Source of the DNA: Pseudomonas sp. BP8
GTDB lineage: Bacteria > Pseudomonadota > Gammaproteobacteria > Pseudomonadales > Pseudomonadaceae
Assembly (NCBI RefSeq): GCF_017875955.1
Contig: NZ_JAGINK010000001.1
Coordinates: 4,556,501 to 4,620,500, forward strand
Direction: 5' to 3'
DNA length: 64,000 nucleotides
Under the pieces are notes generated by a model. The model was not told where the DNA came from, ran no database searches, and was given only the letters and a program-made list of their open reading frames with translations. A program made the translations under genes and the position numbers. Shown here piece after piece: positions 1-8,282 of this stretch. Every line of letters begins with the position of its first letter. The stretch's first letter is position 1.

Positions 1-307
1 CGTTCTGGCCAGCATTGATGCGCACGCTGAAAGCCCGCACCGACGGTGTGCAACTGATCTGCAGGCCGCCATCGCCGACCGCTTCGTCGACCTGGCCAAG
101 CAGCGGCTGGTCCCAGCTCGGGCCTCGCGCACCGAAATCCATCAGCCCCGGATTGCCGAGCGTGGCGGGCTGCTGGTCACTGCTTATCTGGCAGGCCGCG
201 CTGATCACCAGGCGCGCCTCGATGAAACCGCTGCTGGTGCCATGCGCCAGGCTGCTGGGCAGCAGCAAGGGGCCGAGGCTGAGCAGGAGGATCGAAGTGC
301 GGTTCAT
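1..307 (-). CDS. Spore coat U domain (Csu-type pilus) protein, 3' part missing
   Basis: A secreted subunit-like protein of the spore coat protein U (SCPU) family, which in Pseudomonas and Acinetobacter builds Csu-type chaperone-usher pili. The ATG lies at 305-307 and the reading frame runs off the window start, giving about 102 residues. Residues 1-22 form a signal peptide with a hydrophobic stretch (ILLLSLGPLLL) ending near AHG. The early cysteine in SAACQ, followed later by LQISCTP, matches the SCPU pattern of a disulfide-forming pair. It sits 31 bp downstream of another SCPU gene on the same strand, so the two are likely one pilus operon that continues left of the window. Confidence 0.75.
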   Translation of the reverse strand, partial: MNRTSILLLSLGPLLLPSSLAHGTSSGFIEARLVISAACQISSDQQPATLGNPGLMDFGARGPSWDQPLLGQVDEAVGDGGLQISCTPSVRAFSVRINAGQN

Positions 308-338
308 GGTGCGACGTCCTTGTCCATGGGCAGTGTCC

Positions 339-866
339 TTACCAGGTGACGGTAACTTTCAACAGATCGCCATACAGGCCTGGGCGCGGCACCCAGGCCA
401 AGCGGTCGATCCGGGCATACAGCGGCAGGTCCACCGAACCGCTGTCGGGGACCCGCGCCGATTGCGCGGTGTCGACGCTCAGCGGCTGGCGCCAGGCGGC
501 ATCACGGTACAGGCGATAGGGGATGGGCTTGGCCTGGCGGTCGTCGCTGGCCAGAAAACGCAGGTCGCCGACGCCGCCATGCTGGCCGCCATCGACGCGA
601 ATCTGATAGGCCGTATCGGGGTTGCATTCCAGCCGCGGCGGGCGCTGACTGACGAGCACACCTGTAAGCGGCGCACCTGGGCCGTCCAGGCGCGCGGCCT
701 GGCCGAGGTCGATCCGGCCCAGCGTTTGTGCACCCGCGTCACGTTGCTGGTTGACCAGCATGCAGCCCCGCTGCACCTGCACCCGCACCTCTACGAGAAA
801 GTCTGCCGCCTGGGTGCTGGCGCTCAACAACAGGCCCGACAACATGGCCACAAAGCATCCCTTCAC
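339..866 (-). CDS. Spore coat U domain (Csu-type pilus) protein
   Basis: A 175-residue predicted periplasmic or surface SCPU-family protein, probably a minor pilus subunit. I start it at a GTG at 866 because AGGAA lies 8-12 bases upstream and the resulting N terminus (VKGCFVAMLSGLLLSASTQA) is a good signal peptide; an in-frame ATG at 845 is the alternative. After the cleavage site come a cysteine in QRGCML, the conserved aromatic and glycine pattern, a second cysteine in LECNPDTAYQIRVDGG and a C-terminal LKVTVTW strand typical of subunits that take part in donor-strand exchange. It is the first gene seen of a minus-strand operon with the partial SCPU gene at 1-307. The first 28 codons of the longer open frame reach back to 950 but lack a signal peptide at the right place. 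Confidence 0.8.
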   Translation of the reverse strand: MKGCFVAMLSGLLLSASTQAADFLVEVRVQVQRGCMLVNQQRDAGAQTLGRIDLGQAARLDGPGAPLTGVLVSQRPPRLECNPDTAYQIRVDGGQHGGVGDLRFLASDDRQAKPIPYRLYRDAAWRQPLSVDTAQSARVPDSGSVDLPLYARIDRLAWVPRPGLYGDLLKVTVTW

Positions 867-982
867 CTTGTTATTCCTGTTTGTAGGTACGAGTTTGAGG
901 TTAGCAGTCGCGGGGACTCGTGGCAGGGCTTCGGGGTCCTTCCTTGGCATTAGTTACAAGGGGTTAGCACCCTTGCGGTGCG

Positions 983-1077
983 CCAATCAGGGCCTCTTCG
1001 CGGGGCAAGCCCGCTCCTACAGGGTCTGTGCAAATCCTGTAGGAGCGGGCTTGCCCCGCGAAGAGGCCCTGATTGGC
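983..1077. repeat. REP pair (inverted repeat with 39-40 bp arms)
   Basis: Two REP copies in head-to-head orientation, at 983-1022 and about 1037-1077, are exact reverse complements and are separated by a short spacer. The core reads GCCTCTTCGCGGGGCAAGCC followed by CGCTCCTACAG. The same core recurs at 12632-12780, 34362-34396, 39858-39952, 41158-41235 and 51428-51523. It lies downstream of no plus-strand gene and just upstream of the phytochrome operon. Confidence 0.9.
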
Positions 1078-1253
1078 CACCCAACAGCCCCAGCCGGAAA
1101 ATTTTCTGATCGCTGAATCGAACCCCTGAACTTCTCGCCCCTCAAATGGCCATATGCCGGCAACGCTAAAGACATTCTGATATCGTGGCTATGAAACATC
1201 CTGTGCCATGCGCCTTCCGCCATGCGTGGACGGAACCAACAGGAGAAAACCCT

Positions 1254-3491
1254 TTGACTACTGCCCAGAACGCGCTCGACCAGGCGGTCGAACGCTGTGC
1301 CCAGGAACCGATCCAGGTCCCGGGCAGCATTCAGCCGCAGGGTTTCCTGCTGGTGCTCGACGAGCAGGAACTGCGCATCCTCCAGGCCAGCGAAAACGCT
1401 GAGCGCTGGCTCGGCCTGCCGGCCCAGGAAGTGCTCGGCTGTGCCTTCCCCGAGCTGGTCAGCGAGGGCTTCGACCTGCGCGCCCATCTGCAGTACCTGC
1501 CCGATGAAGAAGTCTTCCCGTTCCATATTGGCGACGTGCAGTTGCGCCACGGCGGTCCTCGCCTGCGGGTGCTGGTGCACCGCCACGACCAGGTGCTGAT
1601 CACCGAATTCGAACCCATGCGCGCCGCCAGCGGCCCGGCCGGTCAGGGCGACTACTATCCGCTGGTACGTGCCTTCGTCAGCAGCGTGCACAAGGCCGAC
1701 TGCATTGAAGACCTCCTCCAGCAGTCCGTGCTGCAGATCAAGCGCATCACCGGCTTTGGTCGGGTCAAGGCCTATCGCTTCGATGCCGAGGGCAATGGCG
1801 AGGTCCTCGCCGAAGTCGCCGACCCCGGTTACCCGAGCTACCTGGGCCTGTGCTTCCCGGCCTCGGACATCCCGCGTCAGGCGCGAGAGTTGTATCGGGT
1901 CAACCGTATCCGCGTGATCGAAGACGCCAACTACGTCGCCTCGCCGCTACTGCCAACCCGCAATCCGCGCACCGGCAAGCCGCTGGACATGAGCTTTGCG
2001 GCCCTGCGCGCGGTATCGCCAGTGCACCTGCAGTACATGCGCAACATGGGCACCCTGGCGTCGATGTCGTTGTCGATCGTGGTCGATGGCCAATTGTGGG
2101 GGCTGATTTCCTGTCACCATGAGCAACCGCACCGGGTCGACCTGCCCACGCGTACTGCCTGTGAACTGCTGGGCAGCGTGCTGTCGTTGCAGATCGAGTC
2201 GCGCGAGGCGCATACCAGTACCCAGACACTGCTCGACATGCGCCAGCGCAGTGTGATGATGCTGGGCTCGATGGCCAACCACGACAGCGTCAGCCAAGGT
2301 CTGCGGGTGATGCCCAAGGTCTTGCTGGAGTTCGCCGGGGCCTGTGGCGCGGCGGTCATATCCGCCGAGCAATGCGACCTGATCGGCACCACGCCGCCAC
2401 AGGCACAAGTCGACGCCTTGGTCGATTGGCTGGCAGGACGCGGCGAGGTCTTCCATACCGACAATATTCGCCGCGACATCGACGCACTGCCGGAGCTTGC
2501 CGAGCACGCCGGCGGGCTGCTGGCAGTGTCGATTTCGCAGATTCACTCGCATTACCTGATCTGGTTCCGCCCCGAGCAGACGCGCGTCGTCAACTGGGCG
2601 GGGCGCCCGGAAAAACACATCAACCCCCAGGGCTGGCTGGATCCGCGCAACAGTTTCGAACAGTGGCAAGAGCAGCTCAGCGGCTTCTGCAAGCCCTGGG
2701 ATCCACTGATCATCGAAGGCGTGCAGGAACTGCGCGGTGCGGTGTTTGGTATTGTTCTGCGCAAAGCCGAAGAACTGGCCCAGCTGGCCGGCGAACTGCA
2801 CCGTTCGAACAAAGAGCTCGAAGCCTTCTCCTATAGCGTGTCACACGACCTGCGCGCACCGCTGCGGCATATTGCCGGCTACACCGAACTGCTCGGCGAG
2901 ATCGAGGGCGGCGGGTTCAGCGAGCGCGGCCGACGTTTTCTCAAGCACATCGAAGAATCTGCGCATTTTGCCGGCTCCCTGGTGGACAACCTGCTCAATT
3001 TCTCGCAGATGGGCCGCTCCGCCCTGCGCTTGTCAGACGTCGACCTGAACACCTTGGTGGCGTCGATCCGCAGCGAGATGGCCCCAGACCTGGCCGGCCG
3101 CGAAATCGTCTGGGAGATCGCCCCGCTGCCGACCGTGATCGCCGACCCGGCGTTCATCAACATGGTCCTGCACAACCTGATTTCCAACGCGATCAAGTAC
3201 ACCCGTGGCCGCTCGCCTGGACGGATCACCGTCGGCGCGCGGCAACTGGAAAACGAGACCGAGATTTTCATCAGCGACAACGGCGTGGGCTTTGACATGG
3301 CCTACGCCGGCAAGCTGTTTGGCGTGTTCCAACGCCTGCACCGCATGGAAGAGTTCGAAGGCACCGGCATTGGCCTGGCCACTGTGCGGCGGATCATTGA
3401 ACGGCACGATGGTCGGGTCTGGGCTGACGGCCAGATCGACCAAGGCGCCAGCTTTCATTTCACGCTTCCAAGCAAGCCCATCAATACCTGA
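1254..3491 (+). CDS. bphP: Bacteriophytochrome sensor histidine kinase
   Basis: A red/far-red light sensor kinase of about 745 residues that binds biliverdin and phosphorylates a response regulator. I prefer a TTG start at 1254: AGGAG lies 8 bases upstream and the protein then begins as phytochromes do. An upstream ATG at 1185 would add 23 unlike residues. Visible order: PAS with the biliverdin-attachment Cys15 in RCAQEPIQVPGSIQP; GAF with PASDIPRQAR (about 202-211), His258 in SPVHLQYMRNMG and CHH (287-289); PHY with the tongue motif DPRNSF (463-468); HisKA with phospho-acceptor His531 in SVSHDLRAP; and a HATPase domain with NLISNAIKYT and DNGVGFD. The common IQPHG is IQPQG here. A response regulator follows 15 bp downstream. 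No heme oxygenase (bphO) lies in the window. All catalytic motifs are present, so it is probably active. Confidence 0.93.
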   Translation: MTTAQNALDQAVERCAQEPIQVPGSIQPQGFLLVLDEQELRILQASENAERWLGLPAQEVLGCAFPELVSEGFDLRAHLQYLPDEEVFPFHIGDVQLRHGGPRLRVLVHRHDQVLITEFEPMRAASGPAGQGDYYPLVRAFVSSVHKADCIEDLLQQSVLQIKRITGFGRVKAYRFDAEGNGEVLAEVADPGYPSYLGLCFPASDIPRQARELYRVNRIRVIEDANYVASPLLPTRNPRTGKPLDMSFAALRAVSPVHLQYMRNMGTLASMSLSIVVDGQLWGLISCHHEQPHRVDLPTRTACELLGSVLSLQIESREAHTSTQTLLDMRQRSVMMLGSMANHDSVSQGLRVMPKVLLEFAGACGAAVISAEQCDLIGTTPPQAQVDALVDWLAGRGEVFHTDNIRRDIDALPELAEHAGGLLAVSISQIHSHYLIWFRPEQTRVVNWAGRPEKHINPQGWLDPRNSFEQWQEQLSGFCKPWDPLIIEGVQELRGAVFGIVLRKAEELAQLAGELHRSNKELEAFSYSVSHDLRAPLRHIAGYTELLGEIEGGGFSERGRRFLKHIEESAHFAGSLVDNLLNFSQMGRSALRLSDVDLNTLVASIRSEMAPDLAGREIVWEIAPLPTVIADPAFINMVLHNLISNAIKYTRGRSPGRITVGARQLENETEIFISDNGVGFDMAYAGKLFGVFQRLHRMEEFEGTGIGLATVRRIIERHDGRVWADGQIDQGASFHFTLPSKPINT

Positions 3492-3506
3492 GGCAACCGT
3501 ACGATC

Positions 3507-3968
3507 ATGCTCAAGCCAATCCTTTTGGTAGAAGACAACCCTAGGGACCTGGAGTTGACCCTCCTTGCGCTGGAGCGCAGCCAGCTGGCCAACGAAGTCA
3601 TCGTCTTGCGCGATGGCGCCGAGGCGCTCGATTACCTGTTGCGCCGCAACGCCTATGCCGACCGCGACGGCGGCAACCCGGCGGTGCTCCTGCTCGACCT
3701 CAAGCTGCCCAAGGTCGACGGCCTCGAGGTGCTCAGGGACGTGCGCGCCACCGCCGAGCTGCGCAGCATCCCGACGGTGATGCTGACCTCGTCGCGCGAA
3801 GAACCGGACCTGCTCCGAGCCTATGAACTGGGGGTCAACGCCTACGTGGTCAAGCCCGTCGAGTTCAAGGAATTCGTTGCGGCAATCTCCGACCTCGGGG
3901 TGTTCTGGGCGGTACTCAACGAGCCGCCCCCCGGCTCGTTGCGCCTGAACCGGCGCGGCAACAATTGA
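3507..3968 (+). CDS. Single-domain response regulator (Rcp1-like)
   Basis: A 153-residue CheY-like receiver with no output domain, of the Rcp1/BphR type that usually partners phytochrome kinases. The acidic pocket is Glu9-Asp10, the phospho-acceptor is Asp64 in LLLDLKLPKVDG, and the conserved Thr/Ser (MLTSS) and Lys (VVKPVEF) follow. It begins 15 bp after the phytochrome gene, and its stop overlaps the TTG start of the hybrid kinase, so all three are translated from one message. It probably takes phosphate from the phytochrome; whether it passes it to the downstream hybrid kinase cannot be told from sequence. Confidence 0.9.
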   Translation: MLKPILLVEDNPRDLELTLLALERSQLANEVIVLRDGAEALDYLLRRNAYADRDGGNPAVLLLDLKLPKVDGLEVLRDVRATAELRSIPTVMLTSSREEPDLLRAYELGVNAYVVKPVEFKEFVAAISDLGVFWAVLNEPPPGSLRLNRRGNN

Positions 3969-6364
3969 GCCTGGCGCCAATGCTGCCGAGCCCACTGCGG
4001 CTGCTGATGGTCGAAGACAGCTCGATGGATGCCGAGCTAACCTTGCTGCGCCTGGAGCGCAGCGGCCTGCAGATCCAGTCGCAGCTGGTGTTCGACCATA
4101 TCGGCGTGGAGCACGCGCTGCGCGAGGGCAGTTTTGACCTGATCCTGTGCGACTGCGTGCTGCCCGGTTCATCCGGCACCGAGGTGCTGGCGATTGCCCA
4201 GCGCCTGGCTGCGGACGTGCCGTTCATCTTCCTCTCCGGCATCTATGGCGAAGAGCACGCGGTGGAGATGATCCGCCTCGGGGCTACCGATTATGTGCTG
4301 AAGAAAAACCTGCCGTTGTTGCCCAAGGCGGTACGCCGGGCCTTGACCGAGGTGCACGAGCGCCAGCGTCGTCGGCGTGCTGAAGAGGCCCTGGCTGAAG
4401 TCGAGGCACGCGCACGCATCGCCATCGATGCGGCCGGCATGGGCACCTGGGATTTGCACCCCGAGGATGGCGTGTTGCTCTGGGACGACCGCTGCAAGAC
4501 CCTGTTCGGCGTGCCCACCGACACTGAAATGAGCATGGACATCTTCTTTGACGGGATCTATCCCGAAGATGTCGAGCTGGTCCGCGAGGCAGTCAACCAT
4601 GCCATGCAGCCGACCAGTGACGGCCGCTACCGGGTCGAGTTCCGCATCCCGCAGCCGCTGGGCCTGGAGCCACGCTGGCTGCTCAGCAGCGGTCAGGCGC
4701 AGTTCGTCGACGAACAGTGCGTGCGCTTTTCCGGCGTATTGCAGGACATCCACCAGCAGCGCCAGGCCACCCAGGCCCTCAAGCAGCTCAACGAGATGCT
4801 TGGCGAGCGGGTCGAGTTGCGCACCCGTGAACGCGATAGAGCGTGGGAGCTGTCGCAGGACTTGCTCGCCGTACTGCACAAGGACCTCTCCCCTGTTGCG
4901 CTCAACCCGGCCTGGGAAGCCACGCTGGGTATCTCTCGCGAGCGGCTGGTGCAGACCTCGCTCCTGCAATTACTGCCTGAACAGGACCAAACGGCGTTTA
5001 TTGCCGAGGTGAGCGCCCTCGACCATGGCCGCACCAGTGCCCGCTTCGTCGGCCGCATCCAGCATGCAAGCGGTCAGCAGCGCTGGCTGTCGTGGGTGGT
5101 GGTACCGGAAGATACCCTGCTCTACGTAGTCGCCCGCGACATCACCAGCGAGCGCGAGTCGGCCATGGGCCTGGCCGATGCCAACGCGCGCCTGCGCGAC
5201 CAGATCGACGAACGTGAACGCATCGAGGCCGCGCTGCAGCAGATGCAGCGCCTGGAGGCCGTCGGCCAGCTCACGGCAGGCGTGGCGCATGACTTCAACA
5301 ACCTGCTGACGGTGATCCTGACCGGCTCGAGTTTTCTTGAACGCGATCTGGACAAGGGCAATTTCGACAAGGCCCGCAGCCGCCTGCAGCACATTCGCGA
5401 AGCCGGTGAGCGCGGCGCCAAACTGACCTCGCAGCTGCTGGCGTTCTCTCGCCGGCAACGCCTGGAGCCGGTGCCACTGAACCTCAACTCGACCCTGGCC
5501 GGGCTCGAGGAGCTGCTGCGCCGGACCCTGGGTGGCAATATTTCGGTGCGCCTGGACCTGGACGACAGCCTGTGGCGGGCACTGACCGACCCGACCCAGA
5601 CCGAGATGATCATTCTCAACCTGGCGATCAATGCCCGCGACGCCATGCCCGACGGTGGCCAGCTGACCTTGTCGACGCGCAATACCGAAGTCATCGAACG
5701 CCCGCAGCGCCCGGAAGACCCGGAACCCGGCGAGTACGTCATGCTGTCGATCCGCGACACCGGCTGTGGCATGAGTGAGGACGTGGTAGGCAAAGTGTTC
5801 GAGCCGTTCTTCACCACCAAGGATATCGGCAAGGGTTCCGGCCTGGGCCTGGCCCAGGTGTTCGGCTTTGCCAAGCAGTCCGGTGGCGGTGTGCGCATCG
5901 ACACGGCGCCGGCGCGCGGCACGCAGGTGTCGGTCTACCTGCCTGCAGACAAGCATGCGCATGACCTTGATACAGCGCCCTCGAGCCCGCCGCAGACGCT
6001 GCCGGCTGCTGGTCGCGACCGTACCGTACTACTGGTCGACGATGACCATCTGGTGCGCGACATGATTGGCGATGTGCTGCGCCTGCAGGGTTATCAGGTG
6101 CGCCAGGCACACAGCGGAGAACAAGCGCTGGCCCTGCTCGACGACGATATCGATTTGCTGCTGACAGACTTCGCCATGCCCGAATTCAACGGCGCCCAGC
6201 TGGCCTTGGCAGCACGCACACGCTTTCCGCAGTTGCCGGTGGTGATCCTGACCGGTTACGCCGAGTTGCAGGGACTGGAGCTGGCGGACAGCCTGGTGAT
6301 CCAGAAACCGGTGCAGGCCCAGGTATTGGCGCAGGCATTGAACGATTTGCTGGGAGCGGTCTGA
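3965..6364 (+). CDS. Hybrid sensor kinase: REC-PAS-PAS-HisKA-HATPase-REC
   Basis: A soluble signalling kinase of about 799 residues. The TTG start at 3965 overlaps the TGA stop of the response regulator (TTGA), which implies translational coupling; an ATG at 3980 is possible. An N-terminal receiver (RLLMVEDSS, Asp in ILCDCVLPG) is followed by two PAS-like segments, a coiled linker, a HisKA domain with GVAHDFNNLL, a HATPase with NLAINARDAMPDGG and GKGSGLGLAQVFGFAK, and a C-terminal receiver with VLLVDDD, LLLTDFAMPEFNG and IQKP. No transmembrane segment is seen. It is the third gene of the phytochrome operon, so a role in integrating light with another signal is a reasonable inference. No DNA-binding output domain is present in any of the three genes. 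Confidence 0.88.
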   Translation: MSLAPMLPSPLRLLMVEDSSMDAELTLLRLERSGLQIQSQLVFDHIGVEHALREGSFDLILCDCVLPGSSGTEVLAIAQRLAADVPFIFLSGIYGEEHAVEMIRLGATDYVLKKNLPLLPKAVRRALTEVHERQRRRRAEEALAEVEARARIAIDAAGMGTWDLHPEDGVLLWDDRCKTLFGVPTDTEMSMDIFFDGIYPEDVELVREAVNHAMQPTSDGRYRVEFRIPQPLGLEPRWLLSSGQAQFVDEQCVRFSGVLQDIHQQRQATQALKQLNEMLGERVELRTRERDRAWELSQDLLAVLHKDLSPVALNPAWEATLGISRERLVQTSLLQLLPEQDQTAFIAEVSALDHGRTSARFVGRIQHASGQQRWLSWVVVPEDTLLYVVARDITSERESAMGLADANARLRDQIDERERIEAALQQMQRLEAVGQLTAGVAHDFNNLLTVILTGSSFLERDLDKGNFDKARSRLQHIREAGERGAKLTSQLLAFSRRQRLEPVPLNLNSTLAGLEELLRRTLGGNISVRLDLDDSLWRALTDPTQTEMIILNLAINARDAMPDGGQLTLSTRNTEVIERPQRPEDPEPGEYVMLSIRDTGCGMSEDVVGKVFEPFFTTKDIGKGSGLGLAQVFGFAKQSGGGVRIDTAPARGTQVSVYLPADKHAHDLDTAPSSPPQTLPAAGRDRTVLLVDDDHLVRDMIGDVLRLQGYQVRQAHSGEQALALLDDDIDLLLTDFAMPEFNGAQLALAARTRFPQLPVVILTGYAELQGLELADSLVIQKPVQAQVLAQALNDLLGAV

Positions 6365-6451
6365 GCAGGAAGCTCGGCCGTTTCAGCTCAGTGCAGTTCA
6401 GCGAGTGGGGAGTATTTGAAGGTTAAGCGCGGGTGAAACGAGGAAGGAAAA

Positions 6452-6526
6452 TGGCAGGGGCGGCTGGATTCGAACCAACGCATGGCAGGATCAAAACCTG
6501 CTGCCTTACCGCTTGGCGACGCCCCT
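6452..6526 (-). tRNA. tRNA-Gln (anticodon TTG)
   Basis: On the minus strand a 75-nt cloverleaf runs from AGGGGCG at 6526 to CGCCCCT followed by GCCA at 6452. The anticodon arm reads CAGGTTTTGATCCTG, giving anticodon TTG (glutamine), and the T arm contains GGTTCGAATCC. CCA is encoded. The roughly 290 bp between this gene and the next open frame at 6820 holds an A/T-run-rich stretch near 6640-6675 but no gene that I can support. Confidence 0.95.
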
Positions 6527-6819
6527 GTATCGGATGCGACGAGTGCTGTGCACCTGTCGTTCTGACAATCCCTCGTGAGTGACAGTTTTGATTGCTGTCG
6601 AGGAATGCGCGGCACTTTAACAACAAACCTTGAACCTGCAAAGCTTTTTTTTAAAAAAATCTCAAAAAAACAGCAGGTTAGTCCGCGGGGGCCGGTATTG
6701 GCTTCCTCACGAAGGGGCCGAAACAGACAAACCACAACCGCCTGTCGCCCCGCTACAACCCCTTCCGCACTCGCCCTTCCAACCTCTTGAGCCATTTAAA
6801 ACATGCCCAGGAGGGCACC

Positions 6820-7062
6820 ATGCCAGTTTCCCACGACCTCTATCAGGACCTGCACTACCCGCGAGAAATCATCCAGCAACGCCGCCAGCATGACCCCAAG
6901 CTGGACCGCCTGCTCGATGACTACGTCGACATCGACAACCAGGTGCTGGCCGCCGAGGCGATCTCGGCCGGCATCGCCAGCGATGACGACCTGCATCGTC
7001 TCAAGGAGCGCCGGCTCGCGGTCAAGTACATGATCGAGCGGCAGCTCGAGCTCAAGGCCTAG
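6820..7062 (+). CDS. YdcH-like (DUF465) small coiled protein
   Basis: An 80-residue acidic/basic helical protein of the DUF465/YdcH type. I start it at the ATG at 6820, which has a strong AGGAGG 6-7 bases upstream, rather than at the in-frame start 33 bases earlier. It begins MPVSHDLYQDL and ends with the family's characteristic LKERRLAVKYMIERQLELK. No cysteine, signal peptide or membrane segment is seen; most of it is expected to be a helical hairpin. The biochemical role of the family is not established. It stands alone between tRNA-Gln and zapE. Confidence 0.8.
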   Translation: MPVSHDLYQDLHYPREIIQQRRQHDPKLDRLLDDYVDIDNQVLAAEAISAGIASDDDLHRLKERRLAVKYMIERQLELKA

Positions 7063-7193
7063 CCGCTGGGCGGTAGCCGCCCATTATTGGCGCTATCGCA
7101 AAGGGCAAAGGTTGCCTGCGCATTTACCTAGTGGTCAAAATGGTCACCCTCGCGCACGCTGCGCCCTGCCCTATCCACCGAGGAGCTTGAGTC

Positions 7194-8273
7194 TTGCCTG
7201 CCTGGATACCTGCGCCGCTGCGCCAACTGCGCCAACGCCTGCGCGGCGAGCTGACTGCCGACAGCGAACTGCTGAGTTATTTCCACGCCAAGGCTGCCGA
7301 GCGTGGCTATACCCTGAGCGCTGGCCAGCGGCAGGTCATCGCCAGCATGGCCGAGCAGTTGGCGCTGCTCGATCAGGGCCAGGCGCGCAGCCTCTACCTG
7401 CACGGCTCGGTTGGCCGAGGCAAGAGTTGGTTGCTTGATGGTTTTTTCCAGGCACTGCCGCTAGAGGCCAAACGTCGCCTGCACTTTCATGACTTCTTTG
7501 CCCGACTGCACCAGGGCATGCACCGCCACCGCGCCTTGGACGACGCGTTGGCGGCAACGCTCGATGAGCTGATCGGCACCTGCCAGGTGCTCTGCTTCGA
7601 TGAGTTCCATGTGCACGATATTGGCGATGCCATGCTGCTCACGCGGCTGTTCACGGCGTTGTTCGATCGCGGCGTGCTGCTTGTGCTGACCTCCAACTAT
7701 GCGCCCGAAGGGCTGCTGCCCAACCCGCTGTATCACCAGCGCTTCCTGCCGGTGATCCGTTTGATCAACGGCCGCATGCAGGTTCTGCAAGTGGCTGGCG
7801 ACACCGACTTTCGCAGCCTGCCGGCCAACCGCGCACACCAGCGTTTTACCCAAGGCCACTATGTCTGGCCGGGCGACGCCGAGCAGCGCCGGGCACTGGC
7901 ACTGCCGGCCGCCGAGCCGGTGGTGCTGGAGGTGAACAATCGTCCACTGCGGGCGCAGGCCAGCGCGGCACGGCAGGTGATGTTCAGTTTTGCTGACCTG
8001 TGCGAGCAGCCCACCGCAGTGGTGGACTACCTGCAACTGGCCGGACGTTATCAGCGCTGGATCATTGACGGCCTTGACGATCTGGCCGAGTGCTCGCTGG
8101 CGGCGCAGCAGCGCTTCGTCAATCTGGTCGATGTGCTGTACGACCAGGATTGCGAGCTGGTGGTGATCGCCCGTCAGTCGCTGGAAGTCAGCCTCGGCGG
8201 CGCGCTTGCCGACCTGATGCGCAGTCGCAGCCGACTGGGGCAACTGCATCAGATCGGACCGAGCGCTTGTTGA
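7194..8273 (+). CDS. zapE: Cell division ATPase ZapE (AFG1-like)
   Basis: A 359-residue P-loop ATPase of the AFG1/ZapE family, which acts at the divisome in Gram-negative bacteria. The start is TTG at 7194, chosen because GAGGAG lies at 7180-7185 and no ATG fits. Walker A is GSVGRGKS (residues 71-78), Walker B is LCFDEFHVHDIGDA (about 132-145), and the sensor region LVLTSNYAPEGLLPN is typical of the family. Length matches the family. It converges with the acyl-CoA synthetase gene, with only 9 bp between stops. Confidence 0.9.
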   Translation: MPAWIPAPLRQLRQRLRGELTADSELLSYFHAKAAERGYTLSAGQRQVIASMAEQLALLDQGQARSLYLHGSVGRGKSWLLDGFFQALPLEAKRRLHFHDFFARLHQGMHRHRALDDALAATLDELIGTCQVLCFDEFHVHDIGDAMLLTRLFTALFDRGVLLVLTSNYAPEGLLPNPLYHQRFLPVIRLINGRMQVLQVAGDTDFRSLPANRAHQRFTQGHYVWPGDAEQRRALALPAAEPVVLEVNNRPLRAQASAARQVMFSFADLCEQPTAVVDYLQLAGRYQRWIIDGLDDLAECSLAAQQRFVNLVDVLYDQDCELVVIARQSLEVSLGGALADLMRSRSRLGQLHQIGPSAC

Positions 8274-8282
8274 GTCAGCCCC

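Noticed and set aside
15..953. A 312-codon plus-strand frame
   Set aside because: It is antisense to two clear SCPU genes that have signal peptides and ribosome binding sites.
1947..2801. Long minus-strand frame of 284 codons inside bphP
   Set aside because: It is a GC-rich shadow of the phytochrome reading frame; protein composition is not natural.
6527..6819. Integration site or prophage end at tRNA-Gln
   Set aside because: No integrase, no direct repeat of the tRNA 3' end and no mobile genes nearby.
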